Origin: Opitutaceae bacterium
GTDB lineage: Bacteria; Verrucomicrobiota; Verrucomicrobiia; Opitutales; Opitutaceae
Reading direction: 5' to 3'
DNA: 64,000 bases
Assembly: GCA_016794785.1 (NCBI GenBank)
Contig: JAEUHC010000019.1
Coordinates: forward strand, 496,001 to 560,000
Below the pieces are notes generated by a model. The model had not been told where the DNA came from. It saw only the letters and a list, made by a program, of their open reading frames with translations, and ran no database searches. A program made the position numbers and the translations under genes. Shown here in pieces: positions 10,044 to 18,049 of this stretch. Each line of letters begins with the position of its first letter. Within the stretch, counting starts at the first letter, position 1.

Positions 10044-10409
10044 ATGTCCACTGCCCAAGCAGGCCAGCGCGCCAAACGCAGAACCCAGATCGGCATCGTC
10101 ACGAGCCGCTCTGGCAACAAATCGATCAAGGTCACGGTCGCCTACAAGCGGCCGCATCCCCTTTACCAGAAGGTCGTGAATCGCCAGACCGTGCTTCACG
10201 TCCACGACGAAAAGAACGAGACCAAGGTGGGCGACCAAGTTGAGGTCATGGAGACCCGCCCGCTCAGCCGCCTCAAGCGCTGGCGCGTCGTCTCGATTCT
10301 CAAGAAAGCCATCGTCGCCGAAGGCGTCGCCATCACTGAGGCCGATGTCGCGGCCGCCGTGCCCACCAAGACCACCAAGCCCACTGAGGCTCCCGCCCCG
10401 CAGGCCTGA
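10044..10409 (+). CDS. rpsQ: 30S ribosomal protein S17, with C-terminal extension
   Basis: S17 is a primary 16S rRNA binder with an OB fold. The 121-residue product has the core RTQIGIVTSRSGNKSIKVTV, YKRPHPLY and VGDQVEVMETRPLSRLKRWR. Usual length is about 80-90 residues; here the last 30 or so residues form an Ala/Pro/Thr/Lys-rich tail (AAAVPTKTTKPTEAPAPQA), in line with similar tails on L3, L17 and S11 in this genome. Confidence 0.95.
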   Translation: MSTAQAGQRAKRRTQIGIVTSRSGNKSIKVTVAYKRPHPLYQKVVNRQTVLHVHDEKNETKVGDQVEVMETRPLSRLKRWRVVSILKKAIVAEGVAITEADVAAAVPTKTTKPTEAPAPQA

Positions 10410-10444
10410 GTCCGCCCAACCCAACACTCCACAGGAGTCCCGCC

Positions 10445-10813
10445 ATGATTCAACTTCGCTCAGTCATCGATGTCGCCGACAACACCGGCGCCCGCCGTGC
10501 CGCCATGATCTCCCGCATGGGCCAGATCACCAACACGGCCGGCGTGGGCGACATCATCACCGTCCACATCAAGGAAAGCACGACCGACGCCACGGTGAAG
10601 AAGGGCGAGGTCGCCAAGGCCGTCATCGTCCGCACCAAGGCCGCCGTGCGCCGGGCCGATGGCAGCTATCTCCGGTTCGACAGCAATGCCTGTGTCATCA
10701 TCGACGCGGCCACCAACAATCCTCGCGGCACCCGCATCTTCGGCCCCGTCGCCCGCGAATTGCGCGCGAAGAATTTCATGAAGATCATTTCGCTCGCGCC
10801 GGAGGTTCTCTGA
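10445..10813 (+). CDS. rplN: 50S ribosomal protein L14
   Basis: L14 forms intersubunit bridges and is the binding site for the silencing factor RsfS. The 122-residue product contains MIQLRSVIDVADNTGARRA and FDSNACVIIDAATNNPRGTR, and ends in ISLAPEVL. A Shine-Dalgarno sequence (caggag) precedes the ATG. The rplX start lies 2 bases after the stop codon. Confidence 0.97.
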   Translation: MIQLRSVIDVADNTGARRAAMISRMGQITNTAGVGDIITVHIKESTTDATVKKGEVAKAVIVRTKAAVRRADGSYLRFDSNACVIIDAATNNPRGTRIFGPVARELRAKNFMKIISLAPEVL

Positions 10814-10815
10814 CC

Positions 10816-11112
10816 ATGAAGAAGTTTTTCCACGTCAAGCGCGGCGACATTGTCGTCGTCATCTCCGGCGCCCACAAGGGCAAGTCGGGCAAGATTCTCG
10901 AGATGCTCATGCAAAAGAACCGCGCCCGCGTCGAGGGTGTGGCCATGATCAAGAAGCACGAGAAGAAATCCGAAAAGAACCCGCAGGGCGCCATCACCGA
11001 GCGCGAGGGCACCGTCCACGTGAGCAACCTCATGCTCAAGTCGCTTTATGATGCGAGTCCGCGCCGTCAGGCCGGTCTCGCCACGAAGGCCTCCGCCGCT
11101 CCCAAATCCTAA
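10816..11112 (+). CDS. rplX: 50S ribosomal protein L24
   Basis: L24 initiates 50S assembly through a KOW motif. The 98-residue product begins MKKFFHVKRGDIVVVISGAHKGKSGKIL, a clear KOW motif, and includes the segment KHEKKSEKNPQGAI. The open frame upstream overlaps rplN and rpsQ in another phase and is not coding. It ends with a short Ala/Lys tail. A 120-base gap follows before rplE. Confidence 0.95.
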   Translation: MKKFFHVKRGDIVVVISGAHKGKSGKILEMLMQKNRARVEGVAMIKKHEKKSEKNPQGAITEREGTVHVSNLMLKSLYDASPRRQAGLATKASAAPKS

Positions 11113-11232
11113 GTCGTCCCGTGCGTGAATGCGGGCTTGCCTATCCGGCGGCTCGCCTGCGTTACTCGACCCTTTTCCATCTGACATCATACGTCTTCGC
11201 CACCGCGGTCGGTAATCGCGGGGCCCCTCCCA

Positions 11233-11808
11233 ATGAGCTACACTCCCTCTCTCAAAAAAATCTATCTCGAGCAGGTCATCCCCGAGCTTAAGAAGATCCA
11301 CGGCTACACGAACCCGCATCAGGTCCCGAAGCTGGTCAAGATCAGCATCAACAGCGGCATCGATGCCGAGGCTGACAAAAACCAGATCGCTGATGTCGGC
11401 CGTGATATCGCCGCCATCGCCGGCCAAAAGCCGATCTTCAACCGCACCAAGCGGGCGATCGCGAATTTCAAGCTGAAGCCCAACCAAGTGACCGGCTGCA
11501 ATGTCACGCTGCGCGGCAACAACATGTGGGAATTTCTCTACCGCATGCTGGCGGTCGCGCTGCCCACCATCCGCGACTTCCGCGGGGTCTCCGCCAAGCT
11601 CGACGGGCAGGGCAACTACAATCTCGGCATCACGGACTTCACCATCTTCCCCGAGATCACGGTGGAAAATGTCAAGAAGACCATGGGCCTCGACATCACG
11701 ATCGTTACCACCGCTCAGACCGATGATGAGGGGCGCGATCTCCTCCGCCTCCTCGGCATGCCCTTCCGTCGCCCCGAGGCTGCGGTCACCAAGTCCAACG
11801 CCGCCTAA
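11233..11808 (+). CDS. rplE: 50S ribosomal protein L5
   Basis: L5 binds 5S rRNA and contacts P-site tRNA. The 191-residue product contains KLVKISINSGI, QKPIFNRTKRAIANFKLK and CNVTLRGNNMWEFLYRML, and ends in LLRLLGMPFR followed by a short tail. The 120 bases before it hold no gene; the start ATG follows a GC-rich, pyrimidine-rich stretch without a strong Shine-Dalgarno sequence. Confidence 0.96.
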   Translation: MSYTPSLKKIYLEQVIPELKKIHGYTNPHQVPKLVKISINSGIDAEADKNQIADVGRDIAAIAGQKPIFNRTKRAIANFKLKPNQVTGCNVTLRGNNMWEFLYRMLAVALPTIRDFRGVSAKLDGQGNYNLGITDFTIFPEITVENVKKTMGLDITIVTTAQTDDEGRDLLRLLGMPFRRPEAAVTKSNAA

Positions 11809-11822
11809 TCCTCCTTTCCGCC

Positions 11823-12128
11823 ATGCCGAAGACCTCCGCCATCGAGCGCAACAAGAAGCGCATCAAGCTCGCCGCCAAGTTCGCCGCCAAGCGCGCCGAA
11901 TTGAAGGCCATCCTCATCAGCCCCACGACGACCGACGAGGAGTTCCATGCCACGCAGAAGAAGCTGCAGAAGCTCCCGCGCAATTCCTCGCCCACGCGCA
12001 TCCGCAACCGTTGCTCCCTCAGCGGGCGTCCGCGCGGTTACAAACGCAAGTATGGCGTCTCCCGCCTGACCTTCCGCGAGCTCGCGCTCGCCGGTAAAAT
12101 CCCCGGCGTCATCAAGTCCTCCTGGTAA
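11823..12128 (+). CDS. rpsN: 30S ribosomal protein S14 (long, zinc-free type)
   Basis: S14 lies in the 30S head. The 101-residue product is the long form: it has the family signature RNRCSLSGRPRGYKRKYGVSR but lacks the two CxxC pairs of the short zinc-binding form. It therefore should not depend on zinc. It starts 14 bases after rplE and ends GVIKSSW as expected. Confidence 0.96.
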   Translation: MPKTSAIERNKKRIKLAAKFAAKRAELKAILISPTTTDEEFHATQKKLQKLPRNSSPTRIRNRCSLSGRPRGYKRKYGVSRLTFRELALAGKIPGVIKSSW

Positions 12129-12152
12129 AACAAATCTTCCGCCGGGGGTATG

Positions 12153-12169
12153 TGCGCTCCGTGCGCACG
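12153..12169 (+). promoter_or_regulatory. Hairpin before rpsH
   Basis: A 6-bp perfect stem (GTGCGC / GCGCAC) with a 5-base loop lies in the 83-base rpsN-rpsH gap. It has no U-tract. In other bacteria S8 represses its operon through an mRNA structure near this position; whether this hairpin mimics the S8 site cannot be judged by eye. Confidence 0.25.
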
Positions 12170-12211
12170 GGATATGACCCGCGCGGCTCCTGCAAAAAAG
12201 CCCATCCGACC

Positions 12212-12604
12212 ATGACCGATCCGATCAGTGATTTTCTCACGCGTCTCCGCAACGCGTCCAAAGCCCGTCTCGACGAATGCGTGATGCCGCATTCCAAGCT
12301 CAAGGAGAGCTTGGCTGGCATTCTCAAGACCGAAGGTTACGTCGCCGACGTCACCACCGGGACAGATGCCCGCGGCCACCGCACGCTTGTCGTGCGCATG
12401 AAGTATGTCGACGGCGCCCCGGCCCTCACCGGCCTGACCCGTGTCTCCACGCCCGGTCGTCGCCTCTACTGCAGCTACGCGGACATCCCGCGTGTGCTCA
12501 ACGGCCTCGGCATCGCCGTTCTCTCGACTTCGCGCGGCCTCCTCAAGGACGCCGATTGCCGCCGCCTCAAGGCCGGCGGAGAAATCCTCTGCAACATCTG
12601 GTAA
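12212..12604 (+). CDS. rpsH: 30S ribosomal protein S8
   Basis: S8 is a central-domain primary binder of 16S rRNA. The 130-residue product begins MTDPISDFLTRLRNASKA and ends with the family motif GLGIAVLSTSRGLLKDADCR, then GGEILCNIW. The frame is open 20 codons upstream, but ATG 12212 matches the family start. Confidence 0.97.
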   Translation: MTDPISDFLTRLRNASKARLDECVMPHSKLKESLAGILKTEGYVADVTTGTDARGHRTLVVRMKYVDGAPALTGLTRVSTPGRRLYCSYADIPRVLNGLGIAVLSTSRGLLKDADCRRLKAGGEILCNIW

Positions 12605-12639
12605 TCGCCCCGGCGACTGCCTCCAGCCACTTTCGCAAC

Positions 12640-13176
12640 ATGAGCCGCATCGGCAAACAACCCGTTTCCATCCCTGACAAGGTCAAGGTCACCATCAATG
12701 GTGGCACCGTCCTCGTCGAGGGCCCCAAGGGCAAGGTCCAGAAAACTTTCGCTCCCGCCGTCAAGGTGAGCATGGCCGATCAAAAGATCACCTTCGCCCC
12801 CACTGACGATTCCCGCTTCGCCCGCGCCATGTTCGGCACCGCCCGCTCGGTCGTCGCCGGCATGGTCAAAGGCGTGACCGAAGGTTACGTGAAGGAACTC
12901 GAGATCCAAGGCGTCGGCTTCAAGGCCAACCTCAAGGGCAACACCCTCGATCTCGCCCTCGGCTACTCGCACCCGATCCTCATGGAGGTCCCGGCTGGCA
13001 TCAAAGTCACCGTCACCGACCAGACCAAGCTCAAGGTCGAGGGCGCGGACAAGCAGCTCGTCGGTGCCGTCACCGCCGAGATTCGCGGCTACTACCCGCC
13101 GGAGCCCTACAAGGGCAAGGGCGTGCGCATCGTCGGCGAGCGCGTCCGTCGCAAGGAAGGCAAGACCGTCGCCTAA
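12640..13176 (+). CDS. rplF: 50S ribosomal protein L6
   Basis: L6 lies near the sarcin-ricin loop. The 178-residue product begins MSRIGKQPVSIPDKVKVTI, contains VEGPKGKVQKTF and GVTEGYVKELEIQGVGFKA, and ends PPEPYKGKGVRIVGERVRRK followed by EGKTVA. The longer open frame upstream is out of family and overlaps rpsH. rplR follows after 11 bases with a good AAGGAG site. Confidence 0.97.
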   Translation: MSRIGKQPVSIPDKVKVTINGGTVLVEGPKGKVQKTFAPAVKVSMADQKITFAPTDDSRFARAMFGTARSVVAGMVKGVTEGYVKELEIQGVGFKANLKGNTLDLALGYSHPILMEVPAGIKVTVTDQTKLKVEGADKQLVGAVTAEIRGYYPPEPYKGKGVRIVGERVRRKEGKTVA

Positions 13177-13187
13177 GGAGACCACCC

Positions 13188-13556
13188 ATGAGCAAGAAAA
13201 CCATTACCAAAGCGCGCCTCCTCCAAAACCGTCGTTGGCGCATCCGCAAGAAAGTGAACGGCACCGCTGCGCGCCCGCGCCTCAGTGTTCGCTTCACCAG
13301 CAAGCACGTCTATGCCCAGGCCATCGACGACGTCGCGGGTCACACCCTCGTGTTCTTGTCGAGCCTCGATGCCGACCTCCGGGCGCAGAAGCTCAAGGCC
13401 AACATCGCCAGCGCCAAGGCGCTCGGCACCGCCTTCGCCGAAAAGGCCAAGGCCGCGGGTGTCACCGATGTGGTCTTCGACCGCGCTGGCGCGCCCTATC
13501 ACGGTAAAGTCAAGACGTTCGCCGAAGCTGCCCGCGAAGGCGGCCTCAAATTCTAA
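13188..13556 (+). CDS. rplR: 50S ribosomal protein L18
   Basis: L18 delivers 5S rRNA to the 50S subunit. The 122-residue product has RLSVRFTSKHVYAQAIDD, a typical L18 core, and ends with VVFDRAGAPYHGKVKTFAEA and REGGLKF. A strong Shine-Dalgarno sequence (aaggag) precedes ATG 13188. rpsE follows 7 bases after the stop. Confidence 0.96.
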   Translation: MSKKTITKARLLQNRRWRIRKKVNGTAARPRLSVRFTSKHVYAQAIDDVAGHTLVFLSSLDADLRAQKLKANIASAKALGTAFAEKAKAAGVTDVVFDRAGAPYHGKVKTFAEAAREGGLKF

Positions 13557-13563
13557 ATATCGC

Positions 13564-14220
13564 ATGAGCACAGAAAATTCCGCGCCCGAGACCGCCACGC
13601 CTGCCCCCGAGTCCGCCGCGCCCGCCGCAGCACCGTCCGAACGTCCGCAACGTGAACATCGCGGAGGCCAAGGCGGCTTCCGTGGCCAAGGTGGCCGTGG
13701 CCCTGGCGGCCATCGCGGTCCGCGCCGCGACAACCGCGACAAGCCTCAGGAAGGCGATGGCCCGACCATGATCGAAAAGGTCGTCTTCATCAACCGCTGC
13801 GCCAAGGTCGTGAAGGGCGGCCGCCGTTTTTCCTTTGCTGCTCTCGCCGTCGTCGGCGATGGCAAGGGCAAGGTCGGGATCGGTTACGGCAAGGCCAACG
13901 AAGTGCCGGACGCCATCAAGAAAGGCACCGCCAACGCCCACAAGCACCTCGTCACCGTCAAGCTCAAGGGTGATACCATCCCGCACGATGTCTTCGGGCA
14001 ATACGACGGTGGCAAGGTTCTCCTCAAGCCTGCCTCCTCCGGCACCGGTCTCATCGCCGGCGGCGCCGTGCGCGCCGTCCTCGAGGCGGCCGGCGTGAAA
14101 AACGTGCTCACCAAGTCGATGGGCTCGTCCAACCACATTGCCGTCGTGCACGCCACGCTCAACGGCCTCCTCCAACTCCGTCTCGCGGAGAACATCGCGG
14201 CCATCCGCAATTCGGCCTGA
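13564..14220 (+). CDS. rpsE: 30S ribosomal protein S5 with Gly/Arg-rich N-terminal extension
   Basis: S5 contributes to decoding accuracy and mRNA unwinding. The 218-residue product has a normal S5 core from about residue 69 (IEKVVFINRCAKVVKGGRRF; later GKANEVPDAIKKGT). Residues 1-68 are an unusual extension: an Ala/Pro-rich acidic part, then about 35 residues with repeated RGG, QGG and RGP units (HRGGQGGFRGQGGRGPGGHR). Typical S5 is about 165 residues. RGG-like segments in other proteins bind RNA; a similar role here is inference. rpmD (L30), normally next, is absent. Confidence 0.95.
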   Translation: MSTENSAPETATPAPESAAPAAAPSERPQREHRGGQGGFRGQGGRGPGGHRGPRRDNRDKPQEGDGPTMIEKVVFINRCAKVVKGGRRFSFAALAVVGDGKGKVGIGYGKANEVPDAIKKGTANAHKHLVTVKLKGDTIPHDVFGQYDGGKVLLKPASSGTGLIAGGAVRAVLEAAGVKNVLTKSMGSSNHIAVVHATLNGLLQLRLAENIAAIRNSA

Positions 14221-14292
14221 GCGCTGTCTGATTATTTACTCCGAGTTCTGCCGCCGCTTCGGCGCGCAGGGCGCACTTAACTAGGACCCACT

Positions 14293-14739
14293 ATGAAACT
14301 CCACGAACTCAAGAACGTAAAAGGCGCCGTCCACCGTCGCAAACGTGTTGGCTGCGGCGAAGGCGGCGGCCACGGCAAGACTTCCGGTCGCGGCGGCAAG
14401 GGCCAGAGCGCCCGCTCCGGCAGCAGCATCCGACCCGGCTTTGAAGGCGGCCAGATGCCCCTTTACCGCAAGCTCCCGCACCGCGGCTTCAACAACTACA
14501 ACTTCCGCGTGGAGTATCCGATCGTGAACCTCGGCGATCTCGCGCGCCTCGACGCCTCCATCACCGACGTCGGCGTTGAACAGCTGATCGCTGCCGGTCT
14601 CGTTCGCCCCGGTGAGAAGACCCTGAAGGTTCTCGGTGACGGTGAGCTTACCCGTGCGTTGAAGATCACCGCCACCAAGTTCTCCGAATCGGCCAAGACC
14701 AAAATCGAAAAAGCCGGCGGTCAGGCCATCGTCGCCTAA
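14293..14739 (+). CDS. rplO: 50S ribosomal protein L15
   Basis: L15 is a late 50S assembly protein. The 148-residue product has the Gly/Arg-rich N-terminal region typical of L15 (VGCGEGGGHGKTSGRGGKGQ) and FEGGQMPLYRKLPHRGF. It follows rpsE after a 72-base gap where many bacteria have rpmD, and no L30-like reading frame is present in that gap. Confidence 0.96.
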   Translation: MKLHELKNVKGAVHRRKRVGCGEGGGHGKTSGRGGKGQSARSGSSIRPGFEGGQMPLYRKLPHRGFNNYNFRVEYPIVNLGDLARLDASITDVGVEQLIAAGLVRPGEKTLKVLGDGELTRALKITATKFSESAKTKIEKAGGQAIVA

Positions 14740-14780
14740 CGGCGCCCCATCTCGGCTTCTCGATTTTCGATGCACAAGGG

Positions 14781-14812
14781 GGAGAAGGCCTGATCCGTCT
14801 CCTTCTTCTGTT
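14781..14812 (+). promoter_or_regulatory. Hairpin and pyrimidine tract before secY
   Basis: An imperfect stem (GGAGAaGG / CCgTCTCC, 14781-14802) is followed by ttcttctgttt in the 114-base rplO-secY gap. It resembles a weak terminator or attenuator that could lower secY expression relative to ribosomal protein genes. The T-tract is interrupted, so the call is tentative. Confidence 0.3.
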
Positions 14813-14853
14813 TCGAATCTTAGGCCGCAAATCATCAATCGTAATTCTTCACC

Positions 14854-16359
14854 GTGTTTTCCGCCTTCACGAACTCCCTGAAGATACCCGAGCTGCGCTC
14901 GCGCATCTTCTACACCCTGTCGCTGCTGTTCGTCTCGCGCGTCGCGTCGCACATTCCGCTTCCCGGCATCGATCCCCGGCCGTTGCAGAGTTTCTTCGCT
15001 GAGCAATCCGCGGGTGGGGCAGGGGCCCTCATCGGCCTCTACAATATGTTCACGGGTGGCGCGCTCATCAAGGGTGCCATCGCCGCGCTCGGCATCATGC
15101 CTTACATCAGCGCATCGATTATCTTCCAGCTGATGACCGCGGTCGTGCCGGCTCTCAGCCGGCTCCAGCAAGAAGGGGATGTCGGGCGGCAGAAGCTCAC
15201 CCAATACACCCGTTACGCGACCGTGCTGATCTGTGTGATTCAGGGCACGCTCTTGCTGCTCGCCCTCCAGAATCCCGGCCAGCTCTTTCCGGGCTACAAC
15301 GTCGAGCAGTTCGGCCCGATCGTCATCGTGGGCAAGTGGAGCTTCATTCTCACCTCCGTGATTTTCATGACGGCGGGCACCATGCTCCTCATGTGGCTCG
15401 GTGAGCAGATCACCCAGCGTGGTATTGGCAATGGTGTCTCGCTTCTCATCACCGTCGGCATTTTGGCCGACTTGCCGGGCGCGGCGGCTCAGACTTACCA
15501 GATGTTCTTTCGTCCCGTCGGCACGGGCACATCGCTTGGTCTCCCCCAGGCGATCATCATGATCGCGCTCTTCGTGGTTGTGACCATGGGCATCATCGCC
15601 GTCGTGCAAGGCCAGCGGAAGATCCCGGTGCAATACGCCAAGCGCGTCGTGGGCAACAAGGTCATGGGCGGGCAAAGCTCGTTCCTCCCGCTCAAGGTCA
15701 ACTACTCCGGCGTGATGCCCGTCATCTTTGCGAGCGCGATTCTGCTCTTCCCTCAGCAGATCTTCTCGTGGCTCGGCGCGCACCTCCAGCTGCGCTTTCT
15801 TACGGACCTCTCGAATTTGCTCATCCACGGGAGCTTTTGGTATTACTTCCTGAATACCACGCTCATCATGTTCTTCAGCTATTTCTGGGTGTCCGTCATG
15901 TTCAAGCCCGTCCAAATCGCCGACGACTTGAAGAAATACGGCGGCTACGTCCCGGGTGTCCGCCCTGGTGATCCTACGGCGCAGTTCCTCGACTTCATCA
16001 TGACCCGGCTCACCTTGGCCGGGGCGATCTTCCTCACGGTTATCGCGATCATGCCGGATCTGCTGCTCTTCCAGCTCGATGTCCCCACCCGCATCGCCTA
16101 CTTCTTCGGCGGCACGGGCATGTTGATCACGGTGGGCGTCATCCTCGACACGATGCGCCAGATCGAGACCTTCCTGTTGCAGCGGCACTACGACGGCTTC
16201 CTGAAGAAGGGCCGGATTCGTTCCCGCAGCGCCAATCCGCAACAAGGCACCACCGGCGAGGCCCTGAGCCACGAGGCGGTGATGAGGCTCGCGATTCCGA
16301 TGCTCGGGCTGCTCCTGCTCGGCACCGCGATCTGGGCTTATAAAGCCTTTCTCAAATAA
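14854..16359 (+). CDS. secY: Preprotein translocase subunit SecY
   Basis: SecY is the channel of the Sec translocase in the inner membrane. The 501-residue product has the multiple membrane segments of the family, beginning with FYTLSLLFVSRVASHIPLPG (first transmembrane helix), and conserved loops such as GEQITQRGIGNGVSLLI and YAKRVVGNKVMGGQSSFLPL. The start is a GTG at 14854 (VFSAFTNSLKIPELRSRI). It is somewhat longer than E. coli SecY (443) mainly through loop and C-terminal residues. It is followed 13 bases later by the adenylate-kinase-like gene. Confidence 0.96.
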   Translation: MFSAFTNSLKIPELRSRIFYTLSLLFVSRVASHIPLPGIDPRPLQSFFAEQSAGGAGALIGLYNMFTGGALIKGAIAALGIMPYISASIIFQLMTAVVPALSRLQQEGDVGRQKLTQYTRYATVLICVIQGTLLLLALQNPGQLFPGYNVEQFGPIVIVGKWSFILTSVIFMTAGTMLLMWLGEQITQRGIGNGVSLLITVGILADLPGAAAQTYQMFFRPVGTGTSLGLPQAIIMIALFVVVTMGIIAVVQGQRKIPVQYAKRVVGNKVMGGQSSFLPLKVNYSGVMPVIFASAILLFPQQIFSWLGAHLQLRFLTDLSNLLIHGSFWYYFLNTTLIMFFSYFWVSVMFKPVQIADDLKKYGGYVPGVRPGDPTAQFLDFIMTRLTLAGAIFLTVIAIMPDLLLFQLDVPTRIAYFFGGTGMLITVGVILDTMRQIETFLLQRHYDGFLKKGRIRSRSANPQQGTTGEALSHEAVMRLAIPMLGLLLLGTAIWAYKAFLK

Positions 16360-16372
16360 GTTCTTTACTCTC

Positions 16373-16804
16373 GTGACGGCGGCTGGCATCTCCGACCCTC
16401 TCCCGGGTCATGGCGCCGCCGCCAAGGCCAAGATCATTCTTCTCGGTCCGCCGGATTTTCCCCTCGAAAACCTGATGCACCGGGCCCGTTCTTTGAACAT
16501 TGAGCACGTCTCTCCTCGGCGCCTCCAAGCGCCGGAGATTTCGCGCCGCGCGGTCTCGGCCGCCGCGGATGAAGCCCGCCGGCTGGCGCTGATGCGCCGC
16601 TGGTTCTTCGCGCGCAAACCTGATGCGGGATTCCTCCTCACGGAGTTCCCGGCTACGCTGCTCCAAGCCCTAGTGTTTGACGAATGGCTCGACGCCCGGG
16701 ACGAGACGCTTGACCGCGTGCTCGCCAGCCCCGCCGCCGACTCCGCCGTCGTCTCCCACTATCGCACGCTCGGCCTCCTCGACGAGGCGGCCGTCCTCGC
16801 ATGA
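16373..16804 (+). CDS. Adenylate-kinase-like protein lacking the P-loop (decayed adk at its conserved locus)
   Basis: The secY-[adk]-map position and remaining pattern point to an adenylate kinase descendant of 143 residues (GTG start). Residues 20-27 read KIILLGPP, exactly like the start of the Adk P-loop, but the following GAGKGT is replaced by DFPLEN. Residues 86-95 read GFLLTEFPAT in place of the usual GFLLDGFPRT, losing the Asp and Arg that contact substrate. The LID and the C-terminal half of the ~215-residue family are missing. Catalysis is therefore very unlikely. The stop overlaps the map start (ATGA at 16801-16804), so it is still translated in coupling, and the frame has no internal stops, suggesting a retained non-enzymatic function rather than a fresh pseudogene. 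Confidence 0.75.
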   Translation: MTAAGISDPLPGHGAAAKAKIILLGPPDFPLENLMHRARSLNIEHVSPRRLQAPEISRRAVSAAADEARRLALMRRWFFARKPDAGFLLTEFPATLLQALVFDEWLDARDETLDRVLASPAADSAVVSHYRTLGLLDEAAVLA

Positions 16805-17595
16805 GCAAGATCCCGATCAAAAACCGGGATGGCATCGCTAAGATGCGCGAGGCGTGCGCTGTCGCCGCCACTGTGCTTGAGCATATCAAGCCCCTCGTGC
16901 GGCCCGGCGTCACGACGCAAGACTTGGAAGAAGCCGGCCGGGAAATGATCGCCCGCCTCGGCGCACGCAGTGCCTGCTACGGCTACACCCACGGTGCCCG
17001 CCGCTATCCCGCCCACACCTGCATCTCGGTCAACGACGAGGTGGTTCACGGCATCCCGTCGCTCCGCCGCGTGATTCGCGAAGGCGACATCGTGTCGCTG
17101 GACGTCGTCGTCTGGCGCGACGGATATGTCGGTGATAATGCGTTTACCGTCGGCGTTGGGCCGGTTTCTCCCCTTGGCGAGAAACTCCTGCGCGTCACCC
17201 GCGAAGCGCTCGACCTCGGAATCAAGCAGGCTCGCGTCGGCCAGCGCATCGGCGACATCTCCAGCGCGATTCAAGAATACGTCGAATCCCATGGCTTCAG
17301 TGTCGTGCGCGACATGGTCGGCCACGGAGTCGGCGTAGCGATGCACGAGCCGCCGGAGATTCCCAACTTCGGCCGCCGCGGCACCGGCGAAAAGATCAAG
17401 CCCGGCATGACCCTCGCGATCGAACCGATGGTCAACGCCGGCGCCTACAAGACGAAGACGCTCTCCGATGGCTGGACGATTGTGACCGCCGATGGCGCGC
17501 CTTCCGCGCACTTCGAGCACACCGTCCTCACTACCGACGACGGGCCCGAAGTCCTCACGATTCCGCGTCCCGTCGCCGCTCAAGTTCCGGTCTGA
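16801..17595 (+). CDS. map: Methionine aminopeptidase, type I
   Basis: Removes the N-terminal methionine from nascent proteins. The 264-residue product has all five metal ligands of the family in order: Asp in SLDVVVW, Asp in GYVGDNAFTVGVG, His in MVGHGVGVAMHEPPE, Glu in TLAIEPM and Glu in AHFEHTVLTT. It begins in an ATGA overlap with the adenylate-kinase-like gene and lies upstream of rpsM. The genes infA and rpmJ, often found between map and rpsM, are absent from the 53-base gap. Confidence 0.96.
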   Translation: MSKIPIKNRDGIAKMREACAVAATVLEHIKPLVRPGVTTQDLEEAGREMIARLGARSACYGYTHGARRYPAHTCISVNDEVVHGIPSLRRVIREGDIVSLDVVVWRDGYVGDNAFTVGVGPVSPLGEKLLRVTREALDLGIKQARVGQRIGDISSAIQEYVESHGFSVVRDMVGHGVGVAMHEPPEIPNFGRRGTGEKIKPGMTLAIEPMVNAGAYKTKTLSDGWTIVTADGAPSAHFEHTVLTTDDGPEVLTIPRPVAAQVPV

Positions 17596-17648
17596 TTTTT
17601 CCCTTTCCCAATTCTCAACCAACAACTCTCAACTAGAATCCAAACACC

Positions 17649-18029
17649 ATGCCTCGTCTCCTCGGCGTAGAAATTCCCGCGAAGAAGAAAGTCGCGTATT
17701 CCCTCCGTTACATCAACGGTATCGGGCCCACCCGGGCCGACCTGCTCGTCAAAGAAGCAGGCATCAATCCCGACATGCGGGCTCAGGATCTCACCGAAGA
17801 GCAGCTCAACAAGATTCTTAACCTCATCACCGAGCACAAGTGGGTGCTTGAGGGCGATCTCCGCCGTGAGATCGCCGGCAACCTGAAGCGCCTGCAGGCG
17901 ATCAATTGCTATCGGGGCATCCGCCACCGTCGCGGTCTTCCGGTCCGCGGCCAGCGCACCAGCACCAATGCCCGCACCCGCAAGGGCCCGCGCAAGACCG
18001 TTGGTGTCACCAAAGCCAAGGAAGTGTAA
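17649..18029 (+). CDS. rpsM: 30S ribosomal protein S13
   Basis: S13 forms bridges to the 50S subunit and contacts the P-site tRNA. The 126-residue product begins MPRLLGVEIPAKKKVAYSL, contains YINGIGPTRADLL, and has the basic C-terminal region RHRRGLPVRGQRTSTNARTR followed by KGPRKTV. Standard length. Confidence 0.97.
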   Translation: MPRLLGVEIPAKKKVAYSLRYINGIGPTRADLLVKEAGINPDMRAQDLTEEQLNKILNLITEHKWVLEGDLRREIAGNLKRLQAINCYRGIRHRRGLPVRGQRTSTNARTRKGPRKTVGVTKAKEV

Positions 18030-18049
18030 GCCTCTAACCCGTTTTCAAC

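Noticed and set aside
14281..16389. 702-codon minus-strand frame opposite rplO-secY
   Set aside because: His/Asp/Arg-rich artefact of the antisense frame; SecY is unambiguous on the other strand.
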